From Algoriphagus taiwanensis (GTDB taxonomy: Bacteria > Bacteroidota > Bacteroidia > Cytophagales > Cyclobacteriaceae): 64,000 bases of DNA. Position numbers and translations under genes: made by a program. The stretch spans positions 429,704 to 493,703 of the forward strand of contig NZ_BTPE01000001.1 of the NCBI RefSeq assembly GCF_036245645.1. Direction: 5' to 3'. Under the pieces are notes generated by a model, which did no database searches, was not told where the DNA came from, and saw only the letters and a program-made list of their open reading frames with translations. Positions 53,330-61,309 of this stretch are shown in pieces (position 1 is the first letter of the stretch; the number at the start of each line of letters is the position of its first letter).

Positions 53330-54697
53330 TTAAACCTTGTCTGGCTCAGGATGAACCCAAGGACCTCTGTAGGGTCTTCTCAGCTTGGCGGTAGCCTCAG
53401 GATCGTCGATCACTGTCCTGGTTTTCGGGTCATAGCGAAGTGGTCGTCCTCCCAATTCCATAGAGATATTGGCCAGAATACAGGCAGCAGTAGAGATGTG
53501 GCCTTCTTCCACATCGGCAATCGGTAGTGTATCCTTGTCGATGGATTCCAGCCAGTCTTTCATGTGAAGACGAGTAGCCGGAGCGGCATTGAGTTCGATT
53601 CGGTCTTCAGTCAGGTCTTCAGGATATTGTTCCCGCTCAAAAACACAGTCGAAGTGGATTTTCTCCTCTTTTTGATCGTATGGGAAATAATCCGCCTGCA
53701 TGGTGCTGCCGGCAAGCATTCCCTTCTCTCCATAAATCTTAAAGGACCAGGGATATTCAGGGTCTACCGGATTTCCCCAAGTGCGGTGCTGCCATACCAC
53801 ATTCAGTTCAGGAAACTCAAAGATCGCGGTTTGGGTGTCAGAGATATTGGATTTGCCTTCCTTCTGTACAAAAATCCCACCTGTGGAGGTGATTTGGCTA
53901 GGCCAGCCCAGCTTGAGCATCCAGCGAACGGTGTCCAGCATGTGCACGCACATATCTCCTGTGATTCCATTGCCATATTCCATGAAAGTTCTCCACCAAC
54001 GGATATGAGGAAGCCCATCGTAGGGGCGCATGGGTGCCGGTCCAGTCCACATTTCGTAATTGAAGAAATCGGGCACGGGCTCTACGGGAGGGTTTCCGTT
54101 GGCCCGCATGTGGAAGTAGCAGCATACCTCAGCATGGCTGATTTTGCCCAACTTTCCTGTGTCAATGATCTGCTTTTTGGCATCAATCAGGTGTGGAGTG
54201 CTTTTTCGTTGGGTTCCGATCTGGCATTTACGATTGTATTTCCTAGCGGCAGCCAAAATTGCTTCCCCTTCAATCACATCTACCGAAATAGGCTTTTGCA
54301 GATAGACATGAGCGCCGGATTTCAGTGCTTCTATAGCTTGAAGAGCATGCCAATGATCCGGAGAACCGATCAGCACCAGATCGCATTTATGTTTTTTGAG
54401 CAATTCCCGGTAGTCTTCAAAAAGCTCGGGTACGTTTTTGGATTTTTGCCGTTGGGAGACGAGTTCACCGGCGGCAGTAAGCATGTTTTTGTCTACATCA
54501 CATAGGGCTACCACTTCCACGTCAGCTACTTGGATGAGTCGGAACAGATCGGATTTACCATACCAGCCGGTACCGATTAGTGCTACTTTCAGCGGGCCTT
54601 CCCGATCTTTGAAGTCCATTCCAAAAAGGCCAAAACTGGCCAAAGTCATCAGGGCAGAAGATCCTTTCAAAAAATCTCTTCGATTCAATTGATTCAT
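53330..54697 (-). CDS. Tat-exported Gfo/Idh/MocA-family oxidoreductase
   Basis: 455 residues. N-terminal twin-arginine signal NRRDFLKGSSALMTLASFG exports the folded enzyme. NAD-binding VALIGTGWYGKSDL (about 38-51), the EKP-like loop VYLQKPISVD and the GMLAGSTMQ region fit the family. Related periplasmic members in Bacteroidota act on sugars, including glycosaminoglycan or 3-keto sugars. DUF1080 proteins, which often accompany such enzymes, are at 62.2-63.6 kb, too far to be one operon. Confidence 0.93.
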   Translation of the reverse strand: MNQLNRRDFLKGSSALMTLASFGLFGMDFKDREGPLKVALIGTGWYGKSDLFRLIQVADVEVVALCDVDKNMLTAAGELVSQRQKSKNVPELFEDYRELLKKHKCDLVLIGSPDHWHALQAIEALKSGAHVYLQKPISVDVIEGEAILAAARKYNRKCQIGTQRKSTPHLIDAKKQIIDTGKLGKISHAEVCCYFHMRANGNPPVEPVPDFFNYEMWTGPAPMRPYDGLPHIRWWRTFMEYGNGITGDMCVHMLDTVRWMLKLGWPSQITSTGGIFVQKEGKSNISDTQTAIFEFPELNVVWQHRTWGNPVDPEYPWSFKIYGEKGMLAGSTMQADYFPYDQKEEKIHFDCVFEREQYPEDLTEDRIELNAAPATRLHMKDWLESIDKDTLPIADVEEGHISTAACILANISMELGGRPLRYDPKTRTVIDDPEATAKLRRPYRGPWVHPEPDKV

Positions 54698-54843
54698 AGG
54701 TTTTTGGGTTAAAGCATTTTGTTGATCAACAATTTACAAAAAGGGTACTCAGATGCAAACAGGGTAGGGATGGGAGGGGGAAGTTGTAAGGTGGAAAGGT
54801 TAAAAAAGTTATAAGGTTAATGATCAAGGAGGAGATAATCTCT

Positions 54844-55059
54844 TTATTTTCTGACTTTAATCTGAAAAAAAGTCTTATTCATTCTAGGCGGATTGTCCAA
54901 ATCATACCCGTAGGCGATGCTATTGAGGTATTGGTGAATCCGAAGTCGTTCCTGCCAAGTTGTATCTCGGTATTCTTTGGCATAATTGACTTGTTCAGAA
55001 GTGTTTCTGGCTTGAAAGGCAGTTCGGTCTAGTCGATATTTTTTCGGCGAATCGCTCAT
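54844..55059 (-). CDS. Small conserved-looking protein beside the DUF433/DUF5615 pair
   Basis: 71 residues, highly charged (Lys/Arg-rich), with WQERLRIHQYLNSIAYGYDL and NPPRMNKTFF. I recall small Bacteroidota proteins of this look (ERL...YLNSIAYG, NPPR-D-T) next to nucleotidyltransferase genes; none is found here. It starts 29 bases after the DUF5615 stop on the same strand, so it could be the third gene of that unit. Function unknown. Confidence 0.62.
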   Translation of the reverse strand: MSDSPKKYRLDRTAFQARNTSEQVNYAKEYRDTTWQERLRIHQYLNSIAYGYDLDNPPRMNKTFFQIKVRK

Positions 55060-55088
55060 TAAAGAAAGAGTTTAATAGCTTCTTTTTC

Positions 55089-55424
55089 TTATCGAGTTTT
55101 TATCAACAAGGGTAAGCGATCTGAAAAAAAACTAAACTCTCTTTTGATTAAATCAAGGATGATTTTCCCTGGATCTTCAGGCTCAAATTCATTTAGTCTA
55201 AAAAATATCACTCCTGAATCTGGTTTTAGTCCTTGCCTGAAGATTAATTCTCCGTAATCCGAGTCATGAGTCAAGATAGTTAGATTTTGTTTGATAGCTA
55301 TATTCATTACTTCCTGATCGGAAACCCCTTGGAATTTTTCAGCAATCGAAACTACTTCGATTTCATTTTCTCTCAGGAAAAGAATGCTTGGCCAAGGAAA
55401 ATTTTCATTTGCTAAGAAGCTCAT
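55089..55424 (-). CDS. DUF5615 PIN-like protein, probable toxin
   Basis: 111 residues. DUF5615 pattern: LANENFPWPSILFLRENEIEVVSI (first acidic position Glu in ANEN), QEVMNIAIKQNLTILTHDSDYGE (acidic patch), then GVIFFRLNEF. PIN-like fold proteins with DUF433 partners are toxin-antitoxin candidates. The start overlaps the DUF433 stop by four bases (ATGA), typical of such pairs. RNase activity is inference. Confidence 0.85.
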   Translation of the reverse strand: MSFLANENFPWPSILFLRENEIEVVSIAEKFQGVSDQEVMNIAIKQNLTILTHDSDYGELIFRQGLKPDSGVIFFRLNEFEPEDPGKIILDLIKREFSFFSDRLPLLIKTR

Positions 55425-55663
55425 TGGGAAAGTATGCCTCGAATTTCTACCATTAATCCATCTTTAACGAAATCATTCAAATAGGAAAAAACTGCTTGTA
55501 AATCTTCCTTTTTCAAATGCGGATAGGATTCCAAAATCTTGGATTCTGACCATCCATCGGCTAGCCTCTCTAAGATAAATTCCACAGAAATTCGGGTGCC
55601 TTTTATGATAGGTTTGCCAAGAAGAACATTTTTATCTGAAACAATTCGATCTTTCCATTCCAT
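55421..55663 (-). CDS. DUF433 protein, probable antitoxin
   Basis: 80 residues. MEWKDRIVSDKNVLLGKP, IIKGTRISVEFILERLADGW and ILESYPHLKKEDLQAVFSYL fit DUF433, a winged-helix/VapB-like antitoxin family. The ATG at 55663 is preferred to the longer ORF from 55771, because the DUF433 domain begins there and the extra N-terminus is atypical. It would repress its own operon by DNA binding (inference). Confidence 0.85.
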   Translation of the reverse strand: MEWKDRIVSDKNVLLGKPIIKGTRISVEFILERLADGWSESKILESYPHLKKEDLQAVFSYLNDFVKDGLMVEIRGILSQ

Positions 55664-55770
55664 GATGTAAAATACAGAATTATTGAGGAATAGGTTCTCG
55701 AAATAGATCTTTAAAAGAGAAAAGCGAGTTTTTTTAAAACTTAAAAATTTGAATAAACCCCTTCCAAGCA

Positions 55771-56844
55771 TTAAAACTTAACCCCAAACCGTTCTCCTAA
55801 TTCAGTCAAATCTTTGACCACCGGGTCCAGCAAAGGAATTCCATCTTTCATCCGGATATATTCCAATTCTCTTTCCGGATCACCCGGGATTATTACCTTT
55901 TCATTTCCGGGCGTGGTCTCTGCGGTTCTGAATCTTCTGATCCAGTTGTCCATATGGGATTTGAATTCATCCGCGGGACGGAAGGCATCTACCCGCATAG
56001 CTCCAAAAAAGTGTCCGATTCCCTCACCCACCAAGTTGGGAAGAGGATCCAAAAATGCCACAAATGGAGGGACCCAAGGTCCGTAATTGGCTCCTGAAAG
56101 TACAGCAGAAAAGATATCCACGATTGCTCCCAAGGCATAACCCTTGTGAGAACCATGCTCCCGATCTCCACCTAAAGGAAGAAGAGCTCCACCATCTTTG
56201 ACTCCATTGGCGGACGTGGTTGGATTCCCGGATTTATCCTGCACCCAGCCGGTTGGGGTATCTAGCCCTTTTCGTTGAAGAATTTCCAGTTTTCCATTGG
56301 CAGCAGTGGTAGTTGCCATGTCAGCGACAAATGGAGGTTCTTCTTTCGCGGGAATAGCAACGGAAATTGGATTGGTTCCAAGGAGTCTTTCTTTGGAAAA
56401 AGTGGGGGCTACCAGGGGGCTGGCATTAGTCAGGGAGATTCCGATCATATCCTGTTCCAAAGCCATCATGGCATGGTATCCGGCGATGCCGTAGTGATTT
56501 GAATTCTTGACAGAAACCCAACCCGTTCCCACATTTTTGGCTTTTTCCATAGCCACTTTCATTGCAAAAGGAGCGACCACCAATCCCAGACCGCTATCCC
56601 CGTCGACCACAGCTGTGGATGGAGTTTCGTAGGTTACTTTTACCTTGGGTTTGGCATTGATTCGGCCTTTTTCCCACAGCCTCACATAGCCGCTCAGCCT
56701 AGCCACACCATGACTATCTACGCCCCTTAGGTCAGCCGATAGCAATACTTCTGTGGCGGTCTTTGCGTCAGATTCCGGACAGCCGATTTGGAATAGCATG
56801 TCGTAGGTAAATCGGTAAAGGTGTTCGTAGGAGAAGTTTTGCAT
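55771..56844 (-). CDS. Ldh-family malate/L-sulfolactate-type dehydrogenase
   Basis: 357 residues. NAD(P)-dependent enzyme unrelated to classical LDH/MDH. VDSHGVARLSGYV (catalytic His region), VSVKNSNHYGIAGYHAM, GTNPISVAIPA and DMATTTAANGKLEI are family motifs. Acts on malate, lactate, ureidoglycolate or sulfolactate in relatives; substrate cannot be assigned. Single gene upstream of the TA-like pair. Confidence 0.92.
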   Translation of the reverse strand: MQNFSYEHLYRFTYDMLFQIGCPESDAKTATEVLLSADLRGVDSHGVARLSGYVRLWEKGRINAKPKVKVTYETPSTAVVDGDSGLGLVVAPFAMKVAMEKAKNVGTGWVSVKNSNHYGIAGYHAMMALEQDMIGISLTNASPLVAPTFSKERLLGTNPISVAIPAKEEPPFVADMATTTAANGKLEILQRKGLDTPTGWVQDKSGNPTTSANGVKDGGALLPLGGDREHGSHKGYALGAIVDIFSAVLSGANYGPWVPPFVAFLDPLPNLVGEGIGHFFGAMRVDAFRPADEFKSHMDNWIRRFRTAETTPGNEKVIIPGDPERELEYIRMKDGIPLLDPVVKDLTELGERFGVKF

Positions 56845-56945
56845 GAAATATTAATTGTCGATGAGGCAAAGATAACTGATCGAGGAAATCATCAGCTTTG
56901 GTTAGGAAAGAGATTGGCCTCTTTTAGCCTTTGTGGCTAAAATCC

Positions 56946-57887
56946 TTAAACTGCTACTTTTCCGGACAAAAGACGGGAAACTGCTCCCTCTTTCAAGGAA
57001 TAATGGGAGCAGACAATAGCCTCTACTGGCACATAGCGAAGGATAAATTCGATCAGGCAGCTGGCTACTACGATCATATCCACACGCATAGGAATCATTC
57101 CGGGGATATTCAGTCGTTCTTCTCGATTTTTGGTTTTGAGCAGCTCAAAAATCCGCTCGAATTCAGCTTTTGGCAACTCAAATACATGCTGTCCGGTGAG
57201 CTTGCACTGAAGCATGGATTCAAAATAAATATCCGTCAGCGTATCAAACGTCCCTGATGCTCCCACAAGTCCGGTTGGCTTGTACTGGTGAATGGCCTCC
57301 AATAAGGGAGATAACTTTTCCTGGCAGTGGGCTTCCAGCTTGTCCACCTCTTCGGGCAAAATGGGATCATGATAATGAAAAGCATCCAAAAGGCGTTGCC
57401 CTCCGATTTCGAAGCTTCTTTTCCAGAACACTTCCTGAGAAGTCCCGATGATGAATTCCACCGAACCTCCTCCGATATCCATCATCAGATTGACATGGCC
57501 ATTGAGAGAGCCAGAGAGATTGATTCCCTCATAAATCAACTGGGCTTCCTCTTCTCCGGAAATGACATGAATTTCTATACCTATATCCTCTTTCACCTTT
57601 TGGACAAATTCTGCCCCATTACTGGCATTTCGGACTGCTGATGTTGCAAAAGCAAAAACCTGATCGATGTTTTCTCCATCAATCAGGTTTTTGAAATGCT
57701 TGAGGGTATGAAAAGCCCTTTTTTGGGCATCTTGAGCAAGTTGATTTTGGCTGATACCGCCCTGACCAAGCTTTACCGGGATTTTTTCTTTGTAAAGTGT
57801 TTTGAAATCGACGCCATTTAATTCCACCAATAACAAATGAAATGTATTGGTCCCCATGTCGATCACCGCAGCCTTTCTGGTACTCAT
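56946..57887 (-). CDS. Ppx/GppA-family phosphatase
   Basis: Exopolyphosphatase or pppGpp phosphatase. 313 residues, the length of the single-domain form. ASKHA motifs AVIDMGTNTFHLLLVEL (about 7-23) and LMMDIGGGSVEFIIG, Phosphate-2 region GASGTFDTL. The ATG at 57887 is chosen because the promoter for it (57912-57940) lies inside the longer ORF from 57998, and the motif then starts near the N-terminus. Confidence 0.92.
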   Translation of the reverse strand: MSTRKAAVIDMGTNTFHLLLVELNGVDFKTLYKEKIPVKLGQGGISQNQLAQDAQKRAFHTLKHFKNLIDGENIDQVFAFATSAVRNASNGAEFVQKVKEDIGIEIHVISGEEEAQLIYEGINLSGSLNGHVNLMMDIGGGSVEFIIGTSQEVFWKRSFEIGGQRLLDAFHYHDPILPEEVDKLEAHCQEKLSPLLEAIHQYKPTGLVGASGTFDTLTDIYFESMLQCKLTGQHVFELPKAEFERIFELLKTKNREERLNIPGMIPMRVDMIVVASCLIEFILRYVPVEAIVCSHYSLKEGAVSRLLSGKVAV

Positions 57888-57911
57888 ATTCTGCCAAAAT
57901 TTTTGGATGGG

Positions 57912-57940
57912 CGAATATAGAAAGTTTTTGAAAAGTTCAA
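57912..57940 (-). promoter_or_regulatory. Promoter of the Ppx/GppA gene
   Basis: Read on the minus strand: TTG (57940-57938), 18 bases, then TATATTCG (57919-57912), one mismatch from TAnnTTTG. It lies about 25 bases before the ATG at 57887. Confidence 0.62.
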
Positions 57941-58052
57941 GGTTGAACAGCTCAGTCGATTGAAAAAGAGTGAGAGTCAGGTAGAATCGGTTATTCATCT
58001 ATTGAATTTTCCAATCTTCCTATTTTTCGGCTTTCCAATCGACTCAAGGGCC

Positions 58053-58060
58053 TATATTTG
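58053..58060 (+). promoter_or_regulatory. -7 box of the acyl-CoA carboxylase gene
   Basis: TATATTTG, perfect to TAnnTTTG, 23 bases before the ATG at 58084. The -33 position has CTT, not TTG. Confidence 0.6.
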
Positions 58061-58083
58061 ATGACAGAACGAAAATCCCGAAT

Positions 58084-59667
58084 ATGACTGACCCAAAAAA
58101 TACTTTGTATACCTTGCCAAGCAATGCGGAAAAAATCGAGCTTTTGGCCAAAAAAAATGCTGAAGCGGAGTTGGGAGGAGGAAAATCCCGAATAGATTCT
58201 CAGCATAAAAAAGGAAAGCTGACTGCCAGAGAGCGAATAGACCTTCTTTTGGATGAGGGTACTTTTGAAGAAATCGACAAGTTTGTCATGCACCGGGCAA
58301 AGGATTTTGGTCTTGACAAAGAGCATTACCTTGGAGACGGTGTAGTTACAGGATATGGTGAAATCAACGGTCGTCTCGTGTATGTCTTCTCCCAGGATTT
58401 TACTGTCTTTGGAGGTTCGCTTTCAGAAACCCACGCGGAAAAAATCTGCAAAATCATGGATTTGGCTATGAAAAATGGTGCTCCGGTGATCGGCTTGAAT
58501 GATTCTGGTGGTGCCCGTATTCAGGAGGGAGTCAATTCTCTGGGAGGCTATGCAGATATTTTTTATCGAAACACCTTGGCTTCCGGGGTGATTCCTCAGA
58601 TTTCCGCCATTATGGGTCCTTGTGCAGGAGGGGCAGTTTACTCTCCGGCCATTACGGACTTTATTCTTATGGTGGAGAATACCTCTTACATGTTTGTGAC
58701 CGGTCCAAACGTAGTCAAAACCGTGACCCAAGAGACTGTCACCGCCGAGGAGCTTGGGGGAGCATCTACCCACAGCACCAAGTCTGGGGTCACCCATTTT
58801 GCCTGTGCAAACGAAGTAGAGGCAATCAAACATATCAAAAGATTGCTGAGCTACATCCCTCAAAACTGTGAAGATACGGCTCCCATTTATCCCTATGAAC
58901 TGAAAAAGGATGAGTCCAGGAAGGAACTGGATACACTGATTCCAGAAAACCCGAATCATCCATACGATATGAGAGATGTGGTGAGGGGGATCGTGGACGA
59001 GGAGTCCTTCTTGGAAGTTCATGAAAACTATGCGGATAATATCGTGGTGGGTTTTGCCCGCATTGCAGGTCGCAGCATTGGGATTGTGGGCAATCAGCCC
59101 CAGTCCATGGCAGGAGTTTTGGACAATCATGCGTCGATAAAGGCAGCCCGATTTGTTCGTTTTTGCGATAGCTTTAATGTGCCATTATTGGTTTTAGTGG
59201 ATGTACCGGGCTTTTTGCCGGGCACGGACCAGGAGTGGAATGGAATCATCACCAATGGGGCTAAGCTCTTGTATGCTTTTTCTGAAGCGACGGTTCCAAG
59301 AATCACCGTCATTACTCGAAAGGCATACGGAGGTGCCTATGATGTGATGAACTCCAAGCATATCGGAGCCGATATGAACTATGCCTGGCCCACTGCGGAG
59401 ATTGCTGTGATGGGGGCAAAAGGAGCTGCAGAGATTATTTTCAAGAAAGAAATAGCTGAAGCTGAAAACCCAGAAGCCAAACTTCAGGAAAAGGTAGATG
59501 AATACACCGCTAAGTTTGCCAATCCGTATAGAGCTGCTCACCGGGGTTTCATTGATGAAGTCATCATTCCTTCCGAAACCCGAGCCAAACTAATCAAAGC
59601 CTTCAAAATGCTGGAAAACAAGGTGGATAAACTGCCAAGGAAGAAGCATGGGAATATTCCTCTTTAA
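58084..59667 (+). CDS. Acyl-CoA carboxylase beta subunit (carboxyltransferase)
   Basis: 527 residues. Transfers carboxyl from biotin to acyl-CoA, most often propionyl-CoA. RIDLLLDEGTFEEID, acyl-CoA loop GPCAGGAVYSPAITDF and biotin-side loop RKAYGGAYDVMNSKHIGAD are characteristic. No biotin carboxylase or biotin-carrier gene is next to it, so the other subunits are elsewhere. Full length. Propionyl-CoA as substrate is by resemblance. Confidence 0.94.
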   Translation: MTDPKNTLYTLPSNAEKIELLAKKNAEAELGGGKSRIDSQHKKGKLTARERIDLLLDEGTFEEIDKFVMHRAKDFGLDKEHYLGDGVVTGYGEINGRLVYVFSQDFTVFGGSLSETHAEKICKIMDLAMKNGAPVIGLNDSGGARIQEGVNSLGGYADIFYRNTLASGVIPQISAIMGPCAGGAVYSPAITDFILMVENTSYMFVTGPNVVKTVTQETVTAEELGGASTHSTKSGVTHFACANEVEAIKHIKRLLSYIPQNCEDTAPIYPYELKKDESRKELDTLIPENPNHPYDMRDVVRGIVDEESFLEVHENYADNIVVGFARIAGRSIGIVGNQPQSMAGVLDNHASIKAARFVRFCDSFNVPLLVLVDVPGFLPGTDQEWNGIITNGAKLLYAFSEATVPRITVITRKAYGGAYDVMNSKHIGADMNYAWPTAEIAVMGAKGAAEIIFKKEIAEAENPEAKLQEKVDEYTAKFANPYRAAHRGFIDEVIIPSETRAKLIKAFKMLENKVDKLPRKKHGNIPL

Positions 59668-59673
59668 AGAAAA

Positions 59674-59695
59674 GGTTATTGGTTATTAAGTTATT
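59674..59695. repeat. GTTATT-type repeat, left flank of the broken four-helix-bundle gene
   Basis: GGTTATTGGTTATTAAGTTATT, in three units. Its reverse complement pattern recurs at 60101-60131, so the S23-type gene is bracketed by inverted copies about 24 bases long with a small gap. Confidence 0.7.
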
Positions 59696-59724
59696 TGAGA
59701 AAAGTCACTTTAAAGGCAGTAACT

Positions 59725-60107
59725 ATTATCATCAGGACTTTTGAGGACTTGGAAGTTTGGAAAAAGGCAAGGGAGGTTAGATTGTTTGTCCAAAAAATGG
59801 TAAAAAATTCCCTTCTGAAGAGAAATATGCCTTGACAATTCAGATTAGAAAATCCTCTAGATCCATAACTAATAACATTGCCGAAGGATATGGCCGCTTC
59901 TTTTTTCAGGAAAACATTCAATTCTGCAGGATATCACGAGGTTCTCTTTCAGAGACGTTGGATCATATGATTGTGGCATTTGATGAGGAATATATTTCGG
60001 ATTTAGAATTGGAAAGCTTTAGAGTTCTTCATAATGATTGCCTCAAGCTACTTAATGGATACATCAATTACCTTCAAAAAGTAAAATCAGGCTCCCCAAA
60101 CCAATAA
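59725..60107 (+). pseudogene. Frameshifted four-helix-bundle (S23/IVP-type) protein gene
   Basis: Two in-order pieces of one protein lie in different frames. The 5' piece reads RTFEDLEVWKKAREVRLFVQ and ends at a TGA at 59833-59835. The 3' piece, in the next frame, reads EEKYALTIQIRKSSRSITNN, then IAEGYGRFFFQENIQFCRIS. One missing A in the A-run at 59802-59807 (six present, seven needed for MVKKFPSEEKYALT) explains the shift. No ATG lies at the expected start; the nearest in-frame TTG is at 59695. These proteins are small four-helix bundles, known from 23S intervening sequences and as scattered genes. The stop codon lies in the right flanking repeat. A sequencing slip in the homopolymer is possible. 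Confidence 0.83.
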
Positions 60108-60131
60108 CCTAATAACTCAATAACTCATAAC
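60101..60131. repeat. GTTATT-type repeat, right flank (inverted)
   Basis: AATAACC, AATAACTC and AATAACTC units, the inverse of 59674-59695. The repeat supplies the last codons and the stop (60105-60107) of the four-helix-bundle gene. Confidence 0.7.
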
Positions 60132-60152
60132 ACGATCACGGAAACTTGAACT

Positions 60153-61229
60153 ATGAATAAATTCGAAAACGAAACCCAATTTCTGAAAACCTACCTTAAC
60201 AACGCTTCTCCAACCGGGTTTGAAGCCTCCGGGCAGCAAATCTGGTTAGATTATATCAGGCCTTTTGTAGACACCTATTTCACTGATAATTATGGAACAG
60301 CCGTTGGGGTGATCAATCCTGAGGCAGAGTACAAGGTGGTCATTGAAGCTCATGCGGATGAAATCAGCTGGTTTGTAAATTACATCAAAGACGATGGGTA
60401 CATCTATGTCCGGCGAAATGGGGGGTCAGACCATATGATCGCTCCCTCCATGCGGGTAAATATTCATACCGACAAAGGGATTGTTCCGGGAGTCTTTGGT
60501 TGGCCTGCCATCCACGTTCGAAAGGAAGGAAAAGAGGATGCCCCGACTTTGGATAATATTTTCATCGATGTAGGAGCTCGGTCTAAAGCTGAAGTCGAGG
60601 AGATGGGGATTCATGTAGGTTGTGTGATTACGTTCAAGGATGAGTTGATCGAATTGAATGGTAAATTCTGGTCGGGCCGCGCTTTGGACAATCGAATCGG
60701 AGGTTATATGATTGCTCAGGTTGCCCGAAAGCTCAAGGAATCCGGTAAACAGCTTCCTTTTGGACTTTATGTAGTCAATGCGGTTCAGGAAGAAATCGGC
60801 CTTCGGGGTGCCGAGATGATTGCTCACCGAATCAAACCCAATGTGGCCATCATCACGGATGTATGTCATGACACGACTGCTCCTTTATATAATAAGGTGA
60901 CTAGTGGTGATCAAACGGCAGGGAAGGGACCGGTTTTAACTTACGGCGCTTCGGTGCACAAGAAGCTGCTGGATTTGATTATTGCCGCTGCGCGAAAAAA
61001 TGAAATTCCTATTCAGCGTGCTGCCGCTTCCAGAAGTACAGGTACCGATACGGATGCCTTTGCTTATTCTAATGAGGGAGTGCCTTCAGCTTTGATTTCT
61101 TTACCTCTAAAATATATGCACACCACTGTTGAGACTGCCAGTAAGCAGGATATTGAGCAAGTGATTGAGCTGATGTATGCATTCTTAGTGGATTTCGACC
61201 CAAGTTTTGATTTCAGATATATAAGTTAA
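60153..61229 (+). CDS. M42-family metallo-aminopeptidase
   Basis: 358 residues, cytoplasmic dinuclear-metal aminopeptidase that degrades small peptides. EAHADEISWFV (first metal His), RALDNRIGGYMI (bridging Asp), QEEIGLRGAEM (catalytic Glu and metal Glu), TDVCHDTT (metal Asp) and LKYMHTTVET (C-terminal His) are all visible. Full length. It begins 45 bases after the four-helix-bundle gene and ends just before the third GTTATT-type repeat. Confidence 0.94.
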   Translation: MNKFENETQFLKTYLNNASPTGFEASGQQIWLDYIRPFVDTYFTDNYGTAVGVINPEAEYKVVIEAHADEISWFVNYIKDDGYIYVRRNGGSDHMIAPSMRVNIHTDKGIVPGVFGWPAIHVRKEGKEDAPTLDNIFIDVGARSKAEVEEMGIHVGCVITFKDELIELNGKFWSGRALDNRIGGYMIAQVARKLKESGKQLPFGLYVVNAVQEEIGLRGAEMIAHRIKPNVAIITDVCHDTTAPLYNKVTSGDQTAGKGPVLTYGASVHKKLLDLIIAAARKNEIPIQRAAASRSTGTDTDAFAYSNEGVPSALISLPLKYMHTTVETASKQDIEQVIELMYAFLVDFDPSFDFRYIS

Positions 61230-61236
61230 TCCTGTA

Positions 61237-61295
61237 TTGGTTATCAGTTATCAAGCAAAATGGAGTTTGGCTTTGACCCAATAACTGATAACCAA
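61237..61295. repeat. Perfect 15-bp inverted repeat, third copy of the GTTATT-type element
   Basis: TTGGTTATCAGTTAT (61237-61251) and ATAACTGATAACCAA (61281-61295), 29 bases between. It lies between the M42 gene and the metal receptor gene; it resembles the flanks of the broken S23 gene. Confidence 0.85.
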
Positions 61296-61309
61296 CACCT
61301 TTTTTGAAT

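Noticed and set aside
53564..54505. 313-codon open frame on the plus strand
   Set aside because: It is antisense to the Tat-exported Gfo/Idh/MocA oxidoreductase, whose motifs and length leave no doubt; no signal peptide or domain in the antisense frame.
56920..56945. TTAGCCTTTGTGGCTAAAATCC as an element
   Set aside because: Reads like the common dispersed Bacteroidota intergenic string (also near 34480), with no link to a gene or partner; too short to call.
58423..59130. 235-codon open frame on the minus strand
   Set aside because: Antisense to the acyl-CoA carboxylase beta gene with intact family motifs.
59832..60107. Intact 91-aa gene call in the second frame
   Set aside because: The missing N-terminal half of the four-helix bundle is found just upstream in another frame, so this is a frameshifted gene and not a complete short one.
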